Positions 17,088 through 25,284 of a DNA stretch of 64,000 bases are shown in pieces (position 1 is the stretch's first letter; every line of letters starts with the position of its first letter). The DNA comes from Mycobacterium sp. GA-0227b (GTDB taxonomy: Bacteria > Actinomycetota > Actinomycetes > Mycobacteriales > Mycobacteriaceae). The translations under genes and the position numbers were made by a program. The stretch is taken from the NCBI RefSeq assembly GCF_001499855.1, contig NZ_LQIK01000030.1, positions 288,705 through 352,704 of the forward strand, given 5' to 3'. The notes below the pieces were generated by a model. The model did no database searches and had not been told where the DNA came from. It saw only the letters and a program-made list of their open reading frames with translations.

Positions 17088-18002
17088 ATGGGTATGGCCA
17101 TGAACATCTTGCAGAAGAACGCCAACCGGGTTCGTAGTGAGCTGAGCTTGGTGCCGCCGAAGGTGCGACGGGTCCGGTTCCCCTTCGGTGAAGAGAAGCC
17201 GATGGATCACTTCTTCGCCAACGGCAACATCGCTCTGAGCCACCTAGCCGCAGTGATTTCGGGACTTTTTCCGACGGGAGAGGACTCGCTGATCCGGTCA
17301 GCGCGCAGGTTCAGCGGTGAGATCGACGATCCGGTGATGAAGAAGCGGGTTGCGGGCTTCATCGGCCAGGAGTCCACGCACGGCCAAGAGCACAATCGAC
17401 TGAACCAAACGATCCACGAGATGGGCACCTACCCGATCGCCTCCTGGCTCTTCACCAGGGAAGAATTCCTGGAAAGGACATACACCCGGCTCGAAGAATT
17501 CGCGGGCCGGATGTTGCACCTGGGCTTCATGGCGATGCTCGAGCACGGCACCGCCACGGCGACGCGACGCTTGTTGACCAGCGAGGAATTGCAGTCGATG
17601 CTAACGGATCCCAACGTGCGAGGGATCCTCAATTGGCATGCTCTGGAAGAGCTGGAACACAAGTCGGTGTTGTTCGACCTGTACCAACACAAGGGTGGAT
17701 CTGAGTTGGTGCGCGTCGTGGTTGTGGGTCTGCCCACGGTGTTGTTGTTCTACCCGTTCCTGTTCGGTCTCACCCTGGCCTCGGCACTTGGCGATCCCGC
17801 CGCGCGGCGGCAACCGATGAAGTTCCTGCGGGATCTGATCAGTGTGCTCCGTGGACCGCTCGGACCGGGGGTGATCCTCGAGCTCGGTGAATTCCTGAAG
17901 CCGGGTTGGCATCCCGACGACATCGACACCGAAGACCTGGTCCAGGAGTGGCAACTGAAGTTGTTCGGCGCCAACGGCGATCTGGTGGATCGCGTCCGAT
18001 GA
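17088..18002 (+). CDS. PF10118 'metal-dependent hydrolase' family protein (copy 1)
   Basis: 304 residues. The family signature is clear: RRVRFPFGE (27-35), GFIGQESTHGQEH (90-102), an LEH motif (151-153), WHALEELEHKS (183-193), then one or two membrane-like segments (VVVVGLPTVLLFYPFLFGLTL, 210-230) and the C-terminal PGWHPDDIDTEDLVQEW. Paired E/H residues on successive helices (QEsxHgqEH, LEH, EELEH) resemble a ferritin-like di-metal site. That is my inference; the family name says hydrolase without a defined reaction. It lies between SDR 3 and SDR 4. ATG 17088 is used, with ATG 17100 also possible. Confidence 0.83.
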   Translation: MGMAMNILQKNANRVRSELSLVPPKVRRVRFPFGEEKPMDHFFANGNIALSHLAAVISGLFPTGEDSLIRSARRFSGEIDDPVMKKRVAGFIGQESTHGQEHNRLNQTIHEMGTYPIASWLFTREEFLERTYTRLEEFAGRMLHLGFMAMLEHGTATATRRLLTSEELQSMLTDPNVRGILNWHALEELEHKSVLFDLYQHKGGSELVRVVVVGLPTVLLFYPFLFGLTLASALGDPAARRQPMKFLRDLISVLRGPLGPGVILELGEFLKPGWHPDDIDTEDLVQEWQLKLFGANGDLVDRVR

Positions 18003-18012
18003 GGAGACAACC

Positions 18013-19014
18013 GTGAAGCTCAACCGCCTGCAACCCAAGCTCGTCGTTGTCACCGGTGCCGGTAGCGGCATCGGCCGCGCGACCGCGATCAGATTCGCCA
18101 AGCGCGGCGCCCACGTGGTGGCGTCCGATATCGACCTCGCCGCAGCCGAGGTGACCACCGAAACGATTCGGGCCAATGGCCATTCGGCGTCGGCGGCCCG
18201 GCTGGACGTGACCGACCCGGATGCGTGGGAGTCGTTCGCCGATGGCGTGCGCGAGGAATTCGGCGTCGCCGACGTTCTGGTCAACAATGCCGGCATCGTG
18301 GTTGCCGGTGACTTCCTCGACATGACGGCTGAGGCGTGGGACCGCCAACTTGGTCCTAACCTGACGGGGGTCGTCCACGGCTGCCGCGTGTTCGGCAGGC
18401 AGATGGTCGCGCGCGGCGAAGGCGGTCACATCGTCAACATCGCGTCCGCGGCCTCCTACGCGCCTTTGCCCGGAGCGTCCGCGTACTGCGTCTCGAAGGC
18501 CGGCGTCAGGATGCTCACCGAGTGTCTTCGAGTCGAGCTGGGCCCCAGAGGAATCGGGGTCAGCGCCGTCTGCCCCGGGGTGATCAACACCAACCTGTTC
18601 AAGAACGCGGACACGGTCGGAATCGACGCCGACCTGATCGGTCAGGGCAAGGACGTCCTGCAGCAGGCCCGTGACTTTGCTGCGAAACTGCCGGTCCAGC
18701 CGCTCAGCCCGGACCTCGTCGCACGCGCCGCGGTCAGGGCGGTGCGCTTTGACCTCAATGTTGTGCCGGTGCGGACCGAAGCCTGGCTGACTTACGGATT
18801 GACGCGGGTGGCGCCGTCGCTCACCAGGGCGATCGTGCGGCAGTTCCCGGTCTCCCGGCTGGAGGCCGGTGGAGCTCGGCTCCTGACCCTGCTCAATCGC
18901 GACCGCGATGCAGCCGGAGAACCATCGAGGTGCGGATCTACGACGCCGACGGCGAGCTTGTCGACACATCGGTGCAACCCAATGAAGGGAAGACGGCATG
19001 ACGCAGGCAATTAG
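18013..19014 (+). CDS. Short-chain dehydrogenase/reductase (SDR 4), C-terminus probably frameshifted
   Basis: The first ~300 residues match SDR 3 closely: TGAGSGIG, NNAG, YCVSK, and the LPVQPLSPDLVARAAVRAV region. After NRDRDAAGE near 18920 the frame changes character (RCGSTTPTASLSTHRCNP) and runs 17 bp into the next gene. The neighbouring frame instead reads TIEVRIYDADGELVDTSVQ and stops at TGA 18999-19001, giving the ATGA overlap usual in this operon and a TIE matching SDR 3. One base is missing near 18900-18925, by mutation or sequencing error. The catalytic domain is unaffected. Confidence 0.85.
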   Translation: MKLNRLQPKLVVVTGAGSGIGRATAIRFAKRGAHVVASDIDLAAAEVTTETIRANGHSASAARLDVTDPDAWESFADGVREEFGVADVLVNNAGIVVAGDFLDMTAEAWDRQLGPNLTGVVHGCRVFGRQMVARGEGGHIVNIASAASYAPLPGASAYCVSKAGVRMLTECLRVELGPRGIGVSAVCPGVINTNLFKNADTVGIDADLIGQGKDVLQQARDFAAKLPVQPLSPDLVARAAVRAVRFDLNVVPVRTEAWLTYGLTRVAPSLTRAIVRQFPVSRLEAGGARLLTLLNRDRDAAGEPSRCGSTTPTASLSTHRCNPMKGRRHDAGN

Positions 19015-20563
19015 CCGGCCGCAGTACGAGGTGGCGATCATCGGTGCTGGGCCGGCCGGAATCGCCATCGGCGCAAAGCTGCGCATGGCCGACATCGATG
19101 ACTTCGTCATCATCGAGCGGGCCGACGACATGGGCGGCAGCTGGCACGAGAATCACTATCCGGGCCTCGGGGTCGACGTTCCGGCCCTGGCCTACCAGTA
19201 CTCGTTCGCGCGGAACGCGAAGTGGTCCCGGTTCTTTCCGCACGGCGCCGAAGTCAAGCAGTATCACGCCGATGTGGCCGCCCGGTTCGGGCTGTACGAA
19301 CGAACCCGGTTCAACTGCAACGTCGAGAAGGAGGTGTGGGATGACGAAGGCCGGTTCTGGAAGTTGCACATGCACGACGGATCGATCGTCACCGCACGCT
19401 TCCTGGTCAGCGCCGTCGGCGCTTTCGTGCGACCGAAGGAGGACGTCGGGATCACCGGGGCGAAGTCGTTCAAGGGCAAGGTGTTACGGCCGAGCTCGTG
19501 GGACCACGACTATGACCTGAGCGGTAAGGCCGTGGGCATCATCGGTACCGGTGCCAGCGCGGTGCAGATCATTCCGTCCATCGCACCGGAAGTGAAGAAC
19601 CTCACGGTGTTTCAGCGCACTCCGGTGTGGTCGGTGCCGAAGCCGGACTTCGCCGTACCTCGGGCCGTGCAGCTCGTGCTGTCGATACCGGGACTGGCGG
19701 CGACCATCCACGGCGGCGCACTGGTGGTCATGGATCTATTGCTGCGTTCGCTTACCAAACCGCCCGCACGGGCCGTTCGGCCAGTGATGGACAAGTTCGA
19801 CGCGTGGACGATCAACGGCTACCGGCGCTACGTCGGACGCGTGATCAAGGATCCGGTGACTGCGGACAAGCTCACGCCGAACTTCGGCCTCCTGGCCAAG
19901 CGACCGACCTTGTCGAGTGCGTACTTGAGGGCCTACAACAAGGACAATGTCGCCCTCATCACCGAGCCCATCGAGAAGATCACCGCGACGGGGGTGAAGA
20001 CCCGCGACGGTGCGCTGCACAAGCTCGACGCGCTGATTCTGGCTACTGGATACGAGGTGTTCTCCGACCCGGAGACGTATCGACCTGGAACGGTGGTGGG
20101 CCGTGGCGGTTTCGACCTCGCCACGTTCTACCGCGAGGAGGGATTGCAGGCCTACGAGAGCGTTTCGGTGCCCGGGCTGCCCAATCGGTGGACTCTCGTC
20201 GGACCCTACTCGTGGACGGGATCGGGCTGGCATTCCTTCGTGGAGATGACTGCGGATCACGCGGTGCGGGCGATCACCGAGACGCGCAGACGCGGGGCGA
20301 CGATATGCGAGATACGCAAGGAGGCGGCCGAGCGCTACCACCGTGCGATGTACGAGCGAGGCGCGGCCCTGCGCTACTACTTGGCCGACCTCAACGGCCA
20401 CGTTCCCACGTACTACCGGAACTCGCAGGGGGACAGTACTTATATCCGGCCGTCCGGCTTCTTCGAGGCCAGCCGCGGCAACCGCAAGTTCCCGCTCGAC
20501 GACTACCGATACGAGGTGGCCGTCGACGCGGCCTCCCCGTCCGACGTCGCGGCATTCGCGTAG
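18998..20563 (+). CDS. Flavin-dependent monooxygenase, BVMO type (paralogue 4, variant fingerprint)
   Basis: 521 residues from ATG 18998. FAD motif GAGPAG (16-21), GGSWH (46-50), NADPH motif GTGASA (183-188). The fingerprint reads FKGKVLRPSSW (158-168), with Arg164 in place of the usual His. It groups with paralogue 1 through GYEVFSDPETYRPGTV and GPYSWTGSG. Both members of this subgroup lack the His, so the change is probably functional and not random decay. The gene follows SDR 4 and precedes the internally deleted PF10118 gene, repeating the SDR/BVMO/PF10118 association. Confidence 0.85.
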   Translation: MTQAISRPQYEVAIIGAGPAGIAIGAKLRMADIDDFVIIERADDMGGSWHENHYPGLGVDVPALAYQYSFARNAKWSRFFPHGAEVKQYHADVAARFGLYERTRFNCNVEKEVWDDEGRFWKLHMHDGSIVTARFLVSAVGAFVRPKEDVGITGAKSFKGKVLRPSSWDHDYDLSGKAVGIIGTGASAVQIIPSIAPEVKNLTVFQRTPVWSVPKPDFAVPRAVQLVLSIPGLAATIHGGALVVMDLLLRSLTKPPARAVRPVMDKFDAWTINGYRRYVGRVIKDPVTADKLTPNFGLLAKRPTLSSAYLRAYNKDNVALITEPIEKITATGVKTRDGALHKLDALILATGYEVFSDPETYRPGTVVGRGGFDLATFYREEGLQAYESVSVPGLPNRWTLVGPYSWTGSGWHSFVEMTADHAVRAITETRRRGATICEIRKEAAERYHRAMYERGAALRYYLADLNGHVPTYYRNSQGDSTYIRPSGFFEASRGNRKFPLDDYRYEVAVDAASPSDVAAFA

Positions 20564-20577
20564 GCGAGAGGAACACC

Positions 20578-20835
20578 GTGGCAGTCCTGGAATCTCTGTT
20601 CATACGCAATGCGAGGAGCCATCGGTCACCGTTGAGTTTGGTGCTACCGAAGTTGCGGCGCATGCGCTTTCGCTTCGGCGAACCGGTGCCCATGTCCCCG
20701 AAATTGGTGCGCGAACTCGCCAAGTTCACCCGCCCCGGCTTTCACCCGGACGACATCGACACCGAGGACCTCGTTCAGGAGTGGCAGCTCAAGCTGTTCG
20801 GCGCCAACGGCGACCTCGTGGACCGCGTCCGGTGA
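20578..20835 (+). pseudogene. Internally deleted PF10118 family gene
   Basis: An 85-codon frame from GTG 20578 (GAGAGGAAC upstream). It keeps the family N-terminus (LRRMRFRFGEPVPM) and jumps in frame straight to the C-terminal block (ELAKFTRPGFHPDDIDTEDL), ending GANGDLVDRVR just like copy 1. All of the metal-site region (QExxHGQEH to EELEHKS, about 220 residues in the intact copies) is missing. The deletion is in frame and the start, ribosome site and GTGA overlap with the next gene are preserved, so the miniprotein may still be made. Confidence 0.8.
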
Positions 20836-22130
20836 AGAAGTCTTTGGCGTCCCGGCGTGGGAAGCGCGAGTTCGACATCGTTGTTTTCGGCGCTACCGGG
20901 GTCGCGGGTGCCGCGACGGCGAGATATCTGGCTGACCTCGCGCCGCAGGGTGTTTCGGTCGCGCTGGCCGGACGAAATCGCGCGAAGTTAGAACAGGTTC
21001 GCCGCTCGCTGCCCGACCGGGCGGCCGATTGGACGCTCATCGAGGCCGACGCAGGATCGCCGGCGTCAACGGACGCCATGGCCACGCGGACGCGGGTGGT
21101 CATGACGACCGTGGGCCCGTGGCTACGGTATGGCGAGAACCTGGTCGCTTCGGCGGTGAACGCCGGCACCCATTATCTCGACCTGACCGCCGAGACGCCG
21201 TTCGTGCGCTGGTCCATCGACAAGTTTCACGATCAGGCGGCGCAGAACGGGACGAGAATCATCCATTCGTGCGGATTCGATTCCGTGCCTTCGGATGTGA
21301 CGGCGTACCTGTTGCACCGCGCCGCCGCCGACGACGGCGAAGGCACGCTTGGCGACACGACCATGATCCTCCGTCAGATCTGGGGTTGGGTGTCGGGCGG
21401 ATCGGTTGACTCATTCCGAGTTATCGCCGGGCTGGTCGGAAATCGCCCACAGCTGCGTCAGGTGCTGGACCCGGACGCCTTGACGAACAACCCCGGTGAA
21501 TCACGGCCGCGGCCCAAGCAACCGTTCGACGGCAGGATCATCAACGCGGCCAGGGTCGATCCGTCACTGCGTGGGACGCTCGCGCCTTTCCCGGTGTCGA
21601 TCTACAACACCAGGATCGTGCGACGCACCAACGCCTTACTCGGCGACGCGTACGGACCCGACTTCCGGTACGGCGAAGGCATCGGGCTGGTCCGGTTGCC
21701 CATCGTGTCGACAGTCGTCGCCGGGGCCGTTGTCCTCGGCTGCGCGGTGGCCTTCGCATCGATGGCAACCCCGCCGATCCGCCGAGCGCTCGATATCGTG
21801 TTGCCCAAGCCCGGCACGGGCCCGAGCGATAAGACGATGGACAGGGGATACCTCGGGGTCGAGACGTACACGCGGACATCGACAGACGCCCGGTACGTGG
21901 CCACGTTCAAGCTCACGGGCGACCCCGGTTACAAGGGAACCGCAGTGATGTTCGCCGAGTGCGCGCTCGGACTGGTGCTCGATGCTGACCGGCTTCCCGT
22001 CAGAGCCGGCGTACTGACACCGGTGGCCGCACTCGGTGACGTCCTCGTCGACCGACTGAGGGCGGCCGGCGTCACGCTGGAATGCGCGAGATCGGACAAT
22101 GACATGACGACGAGTGATATGAGGGCATAG
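20832..22130 (+). CDS. Saccharopine-dehydrogenase-like / trans-acting enoyl reductase family protein
   Basis: 432 residues from GTG 20832, overlapping the previous stop. The N-terminus is a Rossmann motif, FDIVVFGATGVAGAATARYL, then VALAGRNRAKLEQV. HSCGFDSVPSDV and the SGGSVDSF segment are typical of the mycobacterial 'trans-acting enoyl reductase' group (Rv2449c/Rv2953-like). A hydrophobic segment (VSTVVAGAVVLGCAVAFASM) suggests membrane association. Rv2953 reduces a double bond during phenolphthiocerol/DIM synthesis; here the substrate is unknown, and reduction of an enoyl or enone intermediate is inferred. Confidence 0.82.
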   Translation: MKKSLASRRGKREFDIVVFGATGVAGAATARYLADLAPQGVSVALAGRNRAKLEQVRRSLPDRAADWTLIEADAGSPASTDAMATRTRVVMTTVGPWLRYGENLVASAVNAGTHYLDLTAETPFVRWSIDKFHDQAAQNGTRIIHSCGFDSVPSDVTAYLLHRAAADDGEGTLGDTTMILRQIWGWVSGGSVDSFRVIAGLVGNRPQLRQVLDPDALTNNPGESRPRPKQPFDGRIINAARVDPSLRGTLAPFPVSIYNTRIVRRTNALLGDAYGPDFRYGEGIGLVRLPIVSTVVAGAVVLGCAVAFASMATPPIRRALDIVLPKPGTGPSDKTMDRGYLGVETYTRTSTDARYVATFKLTGDPGYKGTAVMFAECALGLVLDADRLPVRAGVLTPVAALGDVLVDRLRAAGVTLECARSDNDMTTSDMRA

Positions 22131-22564
22131 TGGCCAACGCAACAGTCACGCGGGTAGTACCCGCACCGCGCGCGATCGTGTACGACGTATTCGCCGACAG
22201 GGATGGGTATTCCAGGTTCCTTCCGCTTCAGATGCGCCTGGTACAGGAGGGCGTCGACGAACGCCAGGGGGTGGGTGCGGTGCACCAGCTGGGTCTCGGT
22301 CCGATCGGCGTAAAGGAGCGCATCACCGAACTCGTGCCGCTCGAACGGATCTCCTACGAACTGATCGCAGGCGCACCGGTGCGGCGCCACATCGGTGAGA
22401 TCACCTTCGCCGACGACGGCGACGGGACTCGGGTGACTTACCGGATGGACAGCACGCCATCAATTCCGGTGCCGGGCTCGCTGCTCGCACTCGCGCTGCG
22501 TGGCCTGACCTCGGTCATGGTCCGCGGCGCGGCGCGGGAAGCCCGCCGGCAGGCTGCTGGCTAG
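22130..22564 (+). CDS. SRPBCC-fold (polyketide cyclase/dehydrase-like) protein
   Basis: 144 residues from GTG 22130, overlapping the previous TAG. The pattern ATVTRVVPAPRAIVYDVFAD (N-terminal strand and helix), LGLGPIGVKERITELVPLERISYEL, FADDGDGTRVTYRMD and a C-terminal helix RGLTSVMVRGAAREARRQ fits the START-like fold. It is the last gene of the operon that begins at 12809 and is the second SRPBCC protein of the island. A ligand-binding or carrier role for a hydrophobic intermediate is plausible. No residues identify an enzymatic function. Confidence 0.75.
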   Translation: MANATVTRVVPAPRAIVYDVFADRDGYSRFLPLQMRLVQEGVDERQGVGAVHQLGLGPIGVKERITELVPLERISYELIAGAPVRRHIGEITFADDGDGTRVTYRMDSTPSIPVPGSLLALALRGLTSVMVRGAAREARRQAAG

Positions 22565-22574
22565 CACGCACTCA

Positions 22575-22595
22575 CTATTCAGATAGCGGTAGTAT
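22575..22595 (+). promoter_or_regulatory. Regulated promoter D upstream of the first TetR gene (autoregulation)
   Basis: CTATTCAGATAG (22575-22586), three bases, then TAGTAT (22590-22595) as -10. With its flanks it is the exact reverse complement of the site at 12745-12758. The -35 is poor. The predicted start is near 22602, about 29 nt before the TetR GTG. Confidence 0.7.
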
Positions 22596-22630
22596 GTCTC
22601 TCATCCTGGACTAGCAAGGCGGAGGGTGAC

Positions 22631-23269
22631 GTGGCTGCTCGGAAGGTGCTGACTCGCGCTGAGAGTCAGGCCCAGACCCGGCAAGCCCTCCTGGATGCCG
22701 CCGAGCAGTTGTTCTACACCAACGGGTACCACGCCACATCCATCGCGGCGATCGCCGCTGAAGCCGGTCGGACCATCGGGGCGGTCTACAGCAACTTCGA
22801 CAGCAAGGAATCGCTCTGCCGCGAGGTGATGCGAATCCGGTTCATGTCGGAGGTCACTGCGCTGATGGAAGGCATTGTCCGCGCGGGTGATTCGATGGAT
22901 GCGCGATTCGAAGCGTTGTCGGCGTGGTGGACCCGCCTGGCAACTGAGACGTCTCTGGTCACCTTCGCGGCCGAGTATCTGACGAGCACCTTCAATGACG
23001 CTGACCAGGTCGCAGCCAACCGCGATGTCATCGCACGGATCACGGAATCGGTCCGGGCAGTGCTCGGGGACGCGCTTCCCGAGGGGATCTCCGAGACGGA
23101 TCCGAGGCTGGACGATGCAATCAATGCCGTCGTGTCCACGGGCACGGGGCTGGCGATCGGCCAAGCCATCGGCCTCTTCGACGGCGAGCAGGGCGCAGGT
23201 TTGATGGTCGCCACGCTCCGCATGTGGCTCGAGAAGCTGGAAAGTGGAACCGAGGTCGTCGCCACGTAG
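22631..23269 (+). CDS. TetR-family transcriptional regulator 1 (candidate master regulator)
   Basis: 212 residues from GTG 22631 with GGAGGGTGA upstream. The N-terminal HTH is typical: QTRQALLDAAEQLFYTNGYH, TSIAAIAAEAGRTIGAVYSN, FDSKESL (residues ~15-65). The C-terminal ligand-binding domain is all helical and hydrophobic. Because the CTATnnnnATAG palindrome lies in its own promoter and in three others in this window, it is the best candidate to bind them, most likely as a repressor released by a pathway intermediate. That link is inferred from position and not shown. Confidence 0.9.
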   Translation: MAARKVLTRAESQAQTRQALLDAAEQLFYTNGYHATSIAAIAAEAGRTIGAVYSNFDSKESLCREVMRIRFMSEVTALMEGIVRAGDSMDARFEALSAWWTRLATETSLVTFAAEYLTSTFNDADQVAANRDVIARITESVRAVLGDALPEGISETDPRLDDAINAVVSTGTGLAIGQAIGLFDGEQGAGLMVATLRMWLEKLESGTEVVAT

Positions 23270-23518
23270 TTTTCTGTTGGAGCGCAAAGTCGCCATCCGA
23301 ACCCGAACAACGGCGGCAGCGAGCACCACGAGCGCGTCTGCTGGGCGGTTCAGCAGAAAACCGCCGTAAGGGTTTCGTTCACGAACACAAGTTCATGAGC
23401 TGGTCGGCAGGCGGCGCAGGAGCACTTTCTAGGGCTTCGACCTTCCGCAGGCGGATCGCGGGCAGGCAGCGCTCGCGCGCCGCCGACCGGCGAGAGCTGG
23501 CTGAATTACGATCGCCGT

Positions 23519-24223
23519 ATGCCGGCAGATGCCACCCGCCTCGCCGCGCGACTGTCGGAGCCGACAGGTGACGCGCGGACCGACCGTTGGCGCGCGCACC
23601 GCGCAACGGTACGGACGGAGTTGATCGAGGCGACGCTGCGCGCCATCGACGAGTACGGGCCGGAACTTTCGATCGATGACGTGGTCAAGACGGCCGGCGT
23701 GCCACGGCCGAAGCTGTACCGCTTCTTCGCCGACAAGGAGACGCTGTTCACCGCGGTCGGTGAACGGGTGCAGGAGCTGATCATTGAGCGGGTCGTGCCG
23801 CGATTCCATCTCGCCGGTACGGCGTTGGAGCTCGTTCGCTCTGCTTTGGTCGGTTACATCGACCTGGTGGACGAGCGGCCCAATCTCTTTCGGTTCCTGG
23901 TCGGTTCGCATTTCAGCGACGGCAAGTCAAGTGCCGAGCTGATTGAAAGCGGCCGAGGTCTGTCCGACGCGACCACCGCGATCGTTGCGGCGATGCTGAC
24001 TGCTCGCGGCGGCAACGGGGACAACCTGCAGTATGTGGTCGACGGCATTCTCGGGGCCGTGGCGCTCGGCGTATTGCGCTGGCTCAACGAGCCGACTATC
24101 AGCAAGGACGAGCTGATCGACGAGCTGAGCACCCTGCTCTGGGGCGCATTGTCGGCAACGGCTGCTGCGCGCGGCGTGGCCATAGATCCTGACGAGCAGC
24201 TGCCGCTGTTCGAAACTGACTGA
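23519..24223 (+). CDS. TetR-family transcriptional regulator 2
   Basis: 234 residues from ATG 23519; no strong ribosome site, so the exact start is uncertain. After an N-terminal extension of about 30 residues the HTH reads TELIEATLRAIDEYGPELSI, DDVVKTAGVPRPKLYRFFAD, KETLFTAV. The C-terminal domain (ELVRSALVGYIDLVDERPNLFRFLVGSHF) resembles TetR_C domains of lipid-related regulators. It lies just before the PF10118-PF10118-BVMO-SDR-SDR operon, whose upstream region has its own palindrome. The 249-bp gap before it contains nothing recognisable. Confidence 0.85.
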   Translation: MPADATRLAARLSEPTGDARTDRWRAHRATVRTELIEATLRAIDEYGPELSIDDVVKTAGVPRPKLYRFFADKETLFTAVGERVQELIIERVVPRFHLAGTALELVRSALVGYIDLVDERPNLFRFLVGSHFSDGKSSAELIESGRGLSDATTAIVAAMLTARGGNGDNLQYVVDGILGAVALGVLRWLNEPTISKDELIDELSTLLWGALSATAAARGVAIDPDEQLPLFETD

Positions 24224-24324
24224 CCCGCGCCGGAAGCGGCTCGTCTGCTCGATCGCAATTCTCGAAGAACGTCATTATTCAAAACCCTTGCGCGTCGCAG
24301 CGCCGCGACTTAGGCTGAGATCAC

Positions 24325-24343
24325 CTAGTACTAGCGGTACTAG
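24325..24343. promoter_or_regulatory. Palindromic operator candidate upstream of the second PF10118/BVMO operon
   Basis: CTAGTAC (24325-24331), five bases TAGCG, GTACTAG (24337-24343): perfect 7-bp arms. It lies 33 bp before the GTG of the PF10118 gene at 24376 and 102 bp after TetR 2, a fit for local control by that regulator. It is unlike the CTATnnnnATAG sites. Confidence 0.55.
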
Positions 24344-24375
24344 TTACTGAATGTTCGAGAAAAGGGCGGGCAACC

Positions 24376-25284
24376 GTGAACGAACGCAGTGGGCAAGGGT
24401 CGGCAGTAACGAAAGCGCGAAGCGCGACACTTTCTCAGCCAGAGACCAGGCCTCATCCCAAGACCAGGCGGATCCGCTTCCGTTTCAACGAGGAAGCCAC
24501 CAAGAAGTACTTCGTCGCCGGCGACATGGTGTACAGCCATTTCGTCGCCGGACTCTCGGCGGGATTCCCTCCGGGTGAAGAGGGGTTCATCCGGTCGGTG
24601 CGCCGCTTCGCGGACCTCATCACCGATCCGGACCTCAAGAAGCGGGTGGCCGGCTTCATTGGCCAGGAGTCGATGCACGGCCAGGAGCACCGCCACCTCA
24701 ACGAGAAGCTGGTCGAGATGGGCTATGCCATCCAGTGGTGGGACTCGAAGCGGTTGAAGGCCGGGCAGATACGTCTCGAGGAGCGGCTGCCCGCGAAGGT
24801 GCACTTGGCGATGACCGCCGCCGCGGAGCACTACACCGCCGTGCTGGCCGAGCGGGTGCTCTCCAGCGAGGAAATCCAGTCGATCCCCGCCGAACCGGAG
24901 ATGTGGCACCTGCTCAACTGGCATGCGCTGGAGGAACTGGAGCACAAGTCCGTGGCGTTCGACGTGTACCGCGCGGTCGGCGGCACCGAGCGCACGCGTA
25001 TTGCGGTGATGGCCGTGATGTACGCGTTGACCGTTCCGGTGACCCTAGTCTCGCTGGGCGTTTCGATAGGTCGTGACCCGATCGCGCGTCGCCAACCGCG
25101 CCGCCTGGCGCGTGAGGCGTACAAGTTGTTCACCGGTCCGGTGTTCAAGGGCCTGCCAAGTGAACTCGCCAAGTACATGCGCCCGGGATTCCATCCTGAC
25201 GACATCGATACCACTGCGCTGCTCGAGCGGTGGCAGGACGAACTCTTCGGCGCCGGCGGCGTCCTCGTCGACCACCTGAAATAG
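24376..25284 (+). CDS. PF10118 'metal-dependent hydrolase' family protein (copy 2)
   Basis: 302 residues from GTG 24376. After a ~30-residue variable N-terminus come RRIRFRFNEE, the GFIGQESMHGQEH block, MTAAAEHYTAVLAERVL, WHALEELEHKSVAFDVY and the hydrophobic VMYALTVPVTLVSLGVSI, ending PGFHPDDIDTTALLERWQ. All potential metal ligands of copy 1 are kept. It is most similar to the gene that follows (25327), a tandem duplicate. It begins the operon ending with the SDR at 28714-29685, whose promoter probably lies around the palindrome at 24325. Confidence 0.83.
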   Translation: MNERSGQGSAVTKARSATLSQPETRPHPKTRRIRFRFNEEATKKYFVAGDMVYSHFVAGLSAGFPPGEEGFIRSVRRFADLITDPDLKKRVAGFIGQESMHGQEHRHLNEKLVEMGYAIQWWDSKRLKAGQIRLEERLPAKVHLAMTAAAEHYTAVLAERVLSSEEIQSIPAEPEMWHLLNWHALEELEHKSVAFDVYRAVGGTERTRIAVMAVMYALTVPVTLVSLGVSIGRDPIARRQPRRLAREAYKLFTGPVFKGLPSELAKYMRPGFHPDDIDTTALLERWQDELFGAGGVLVDHLK

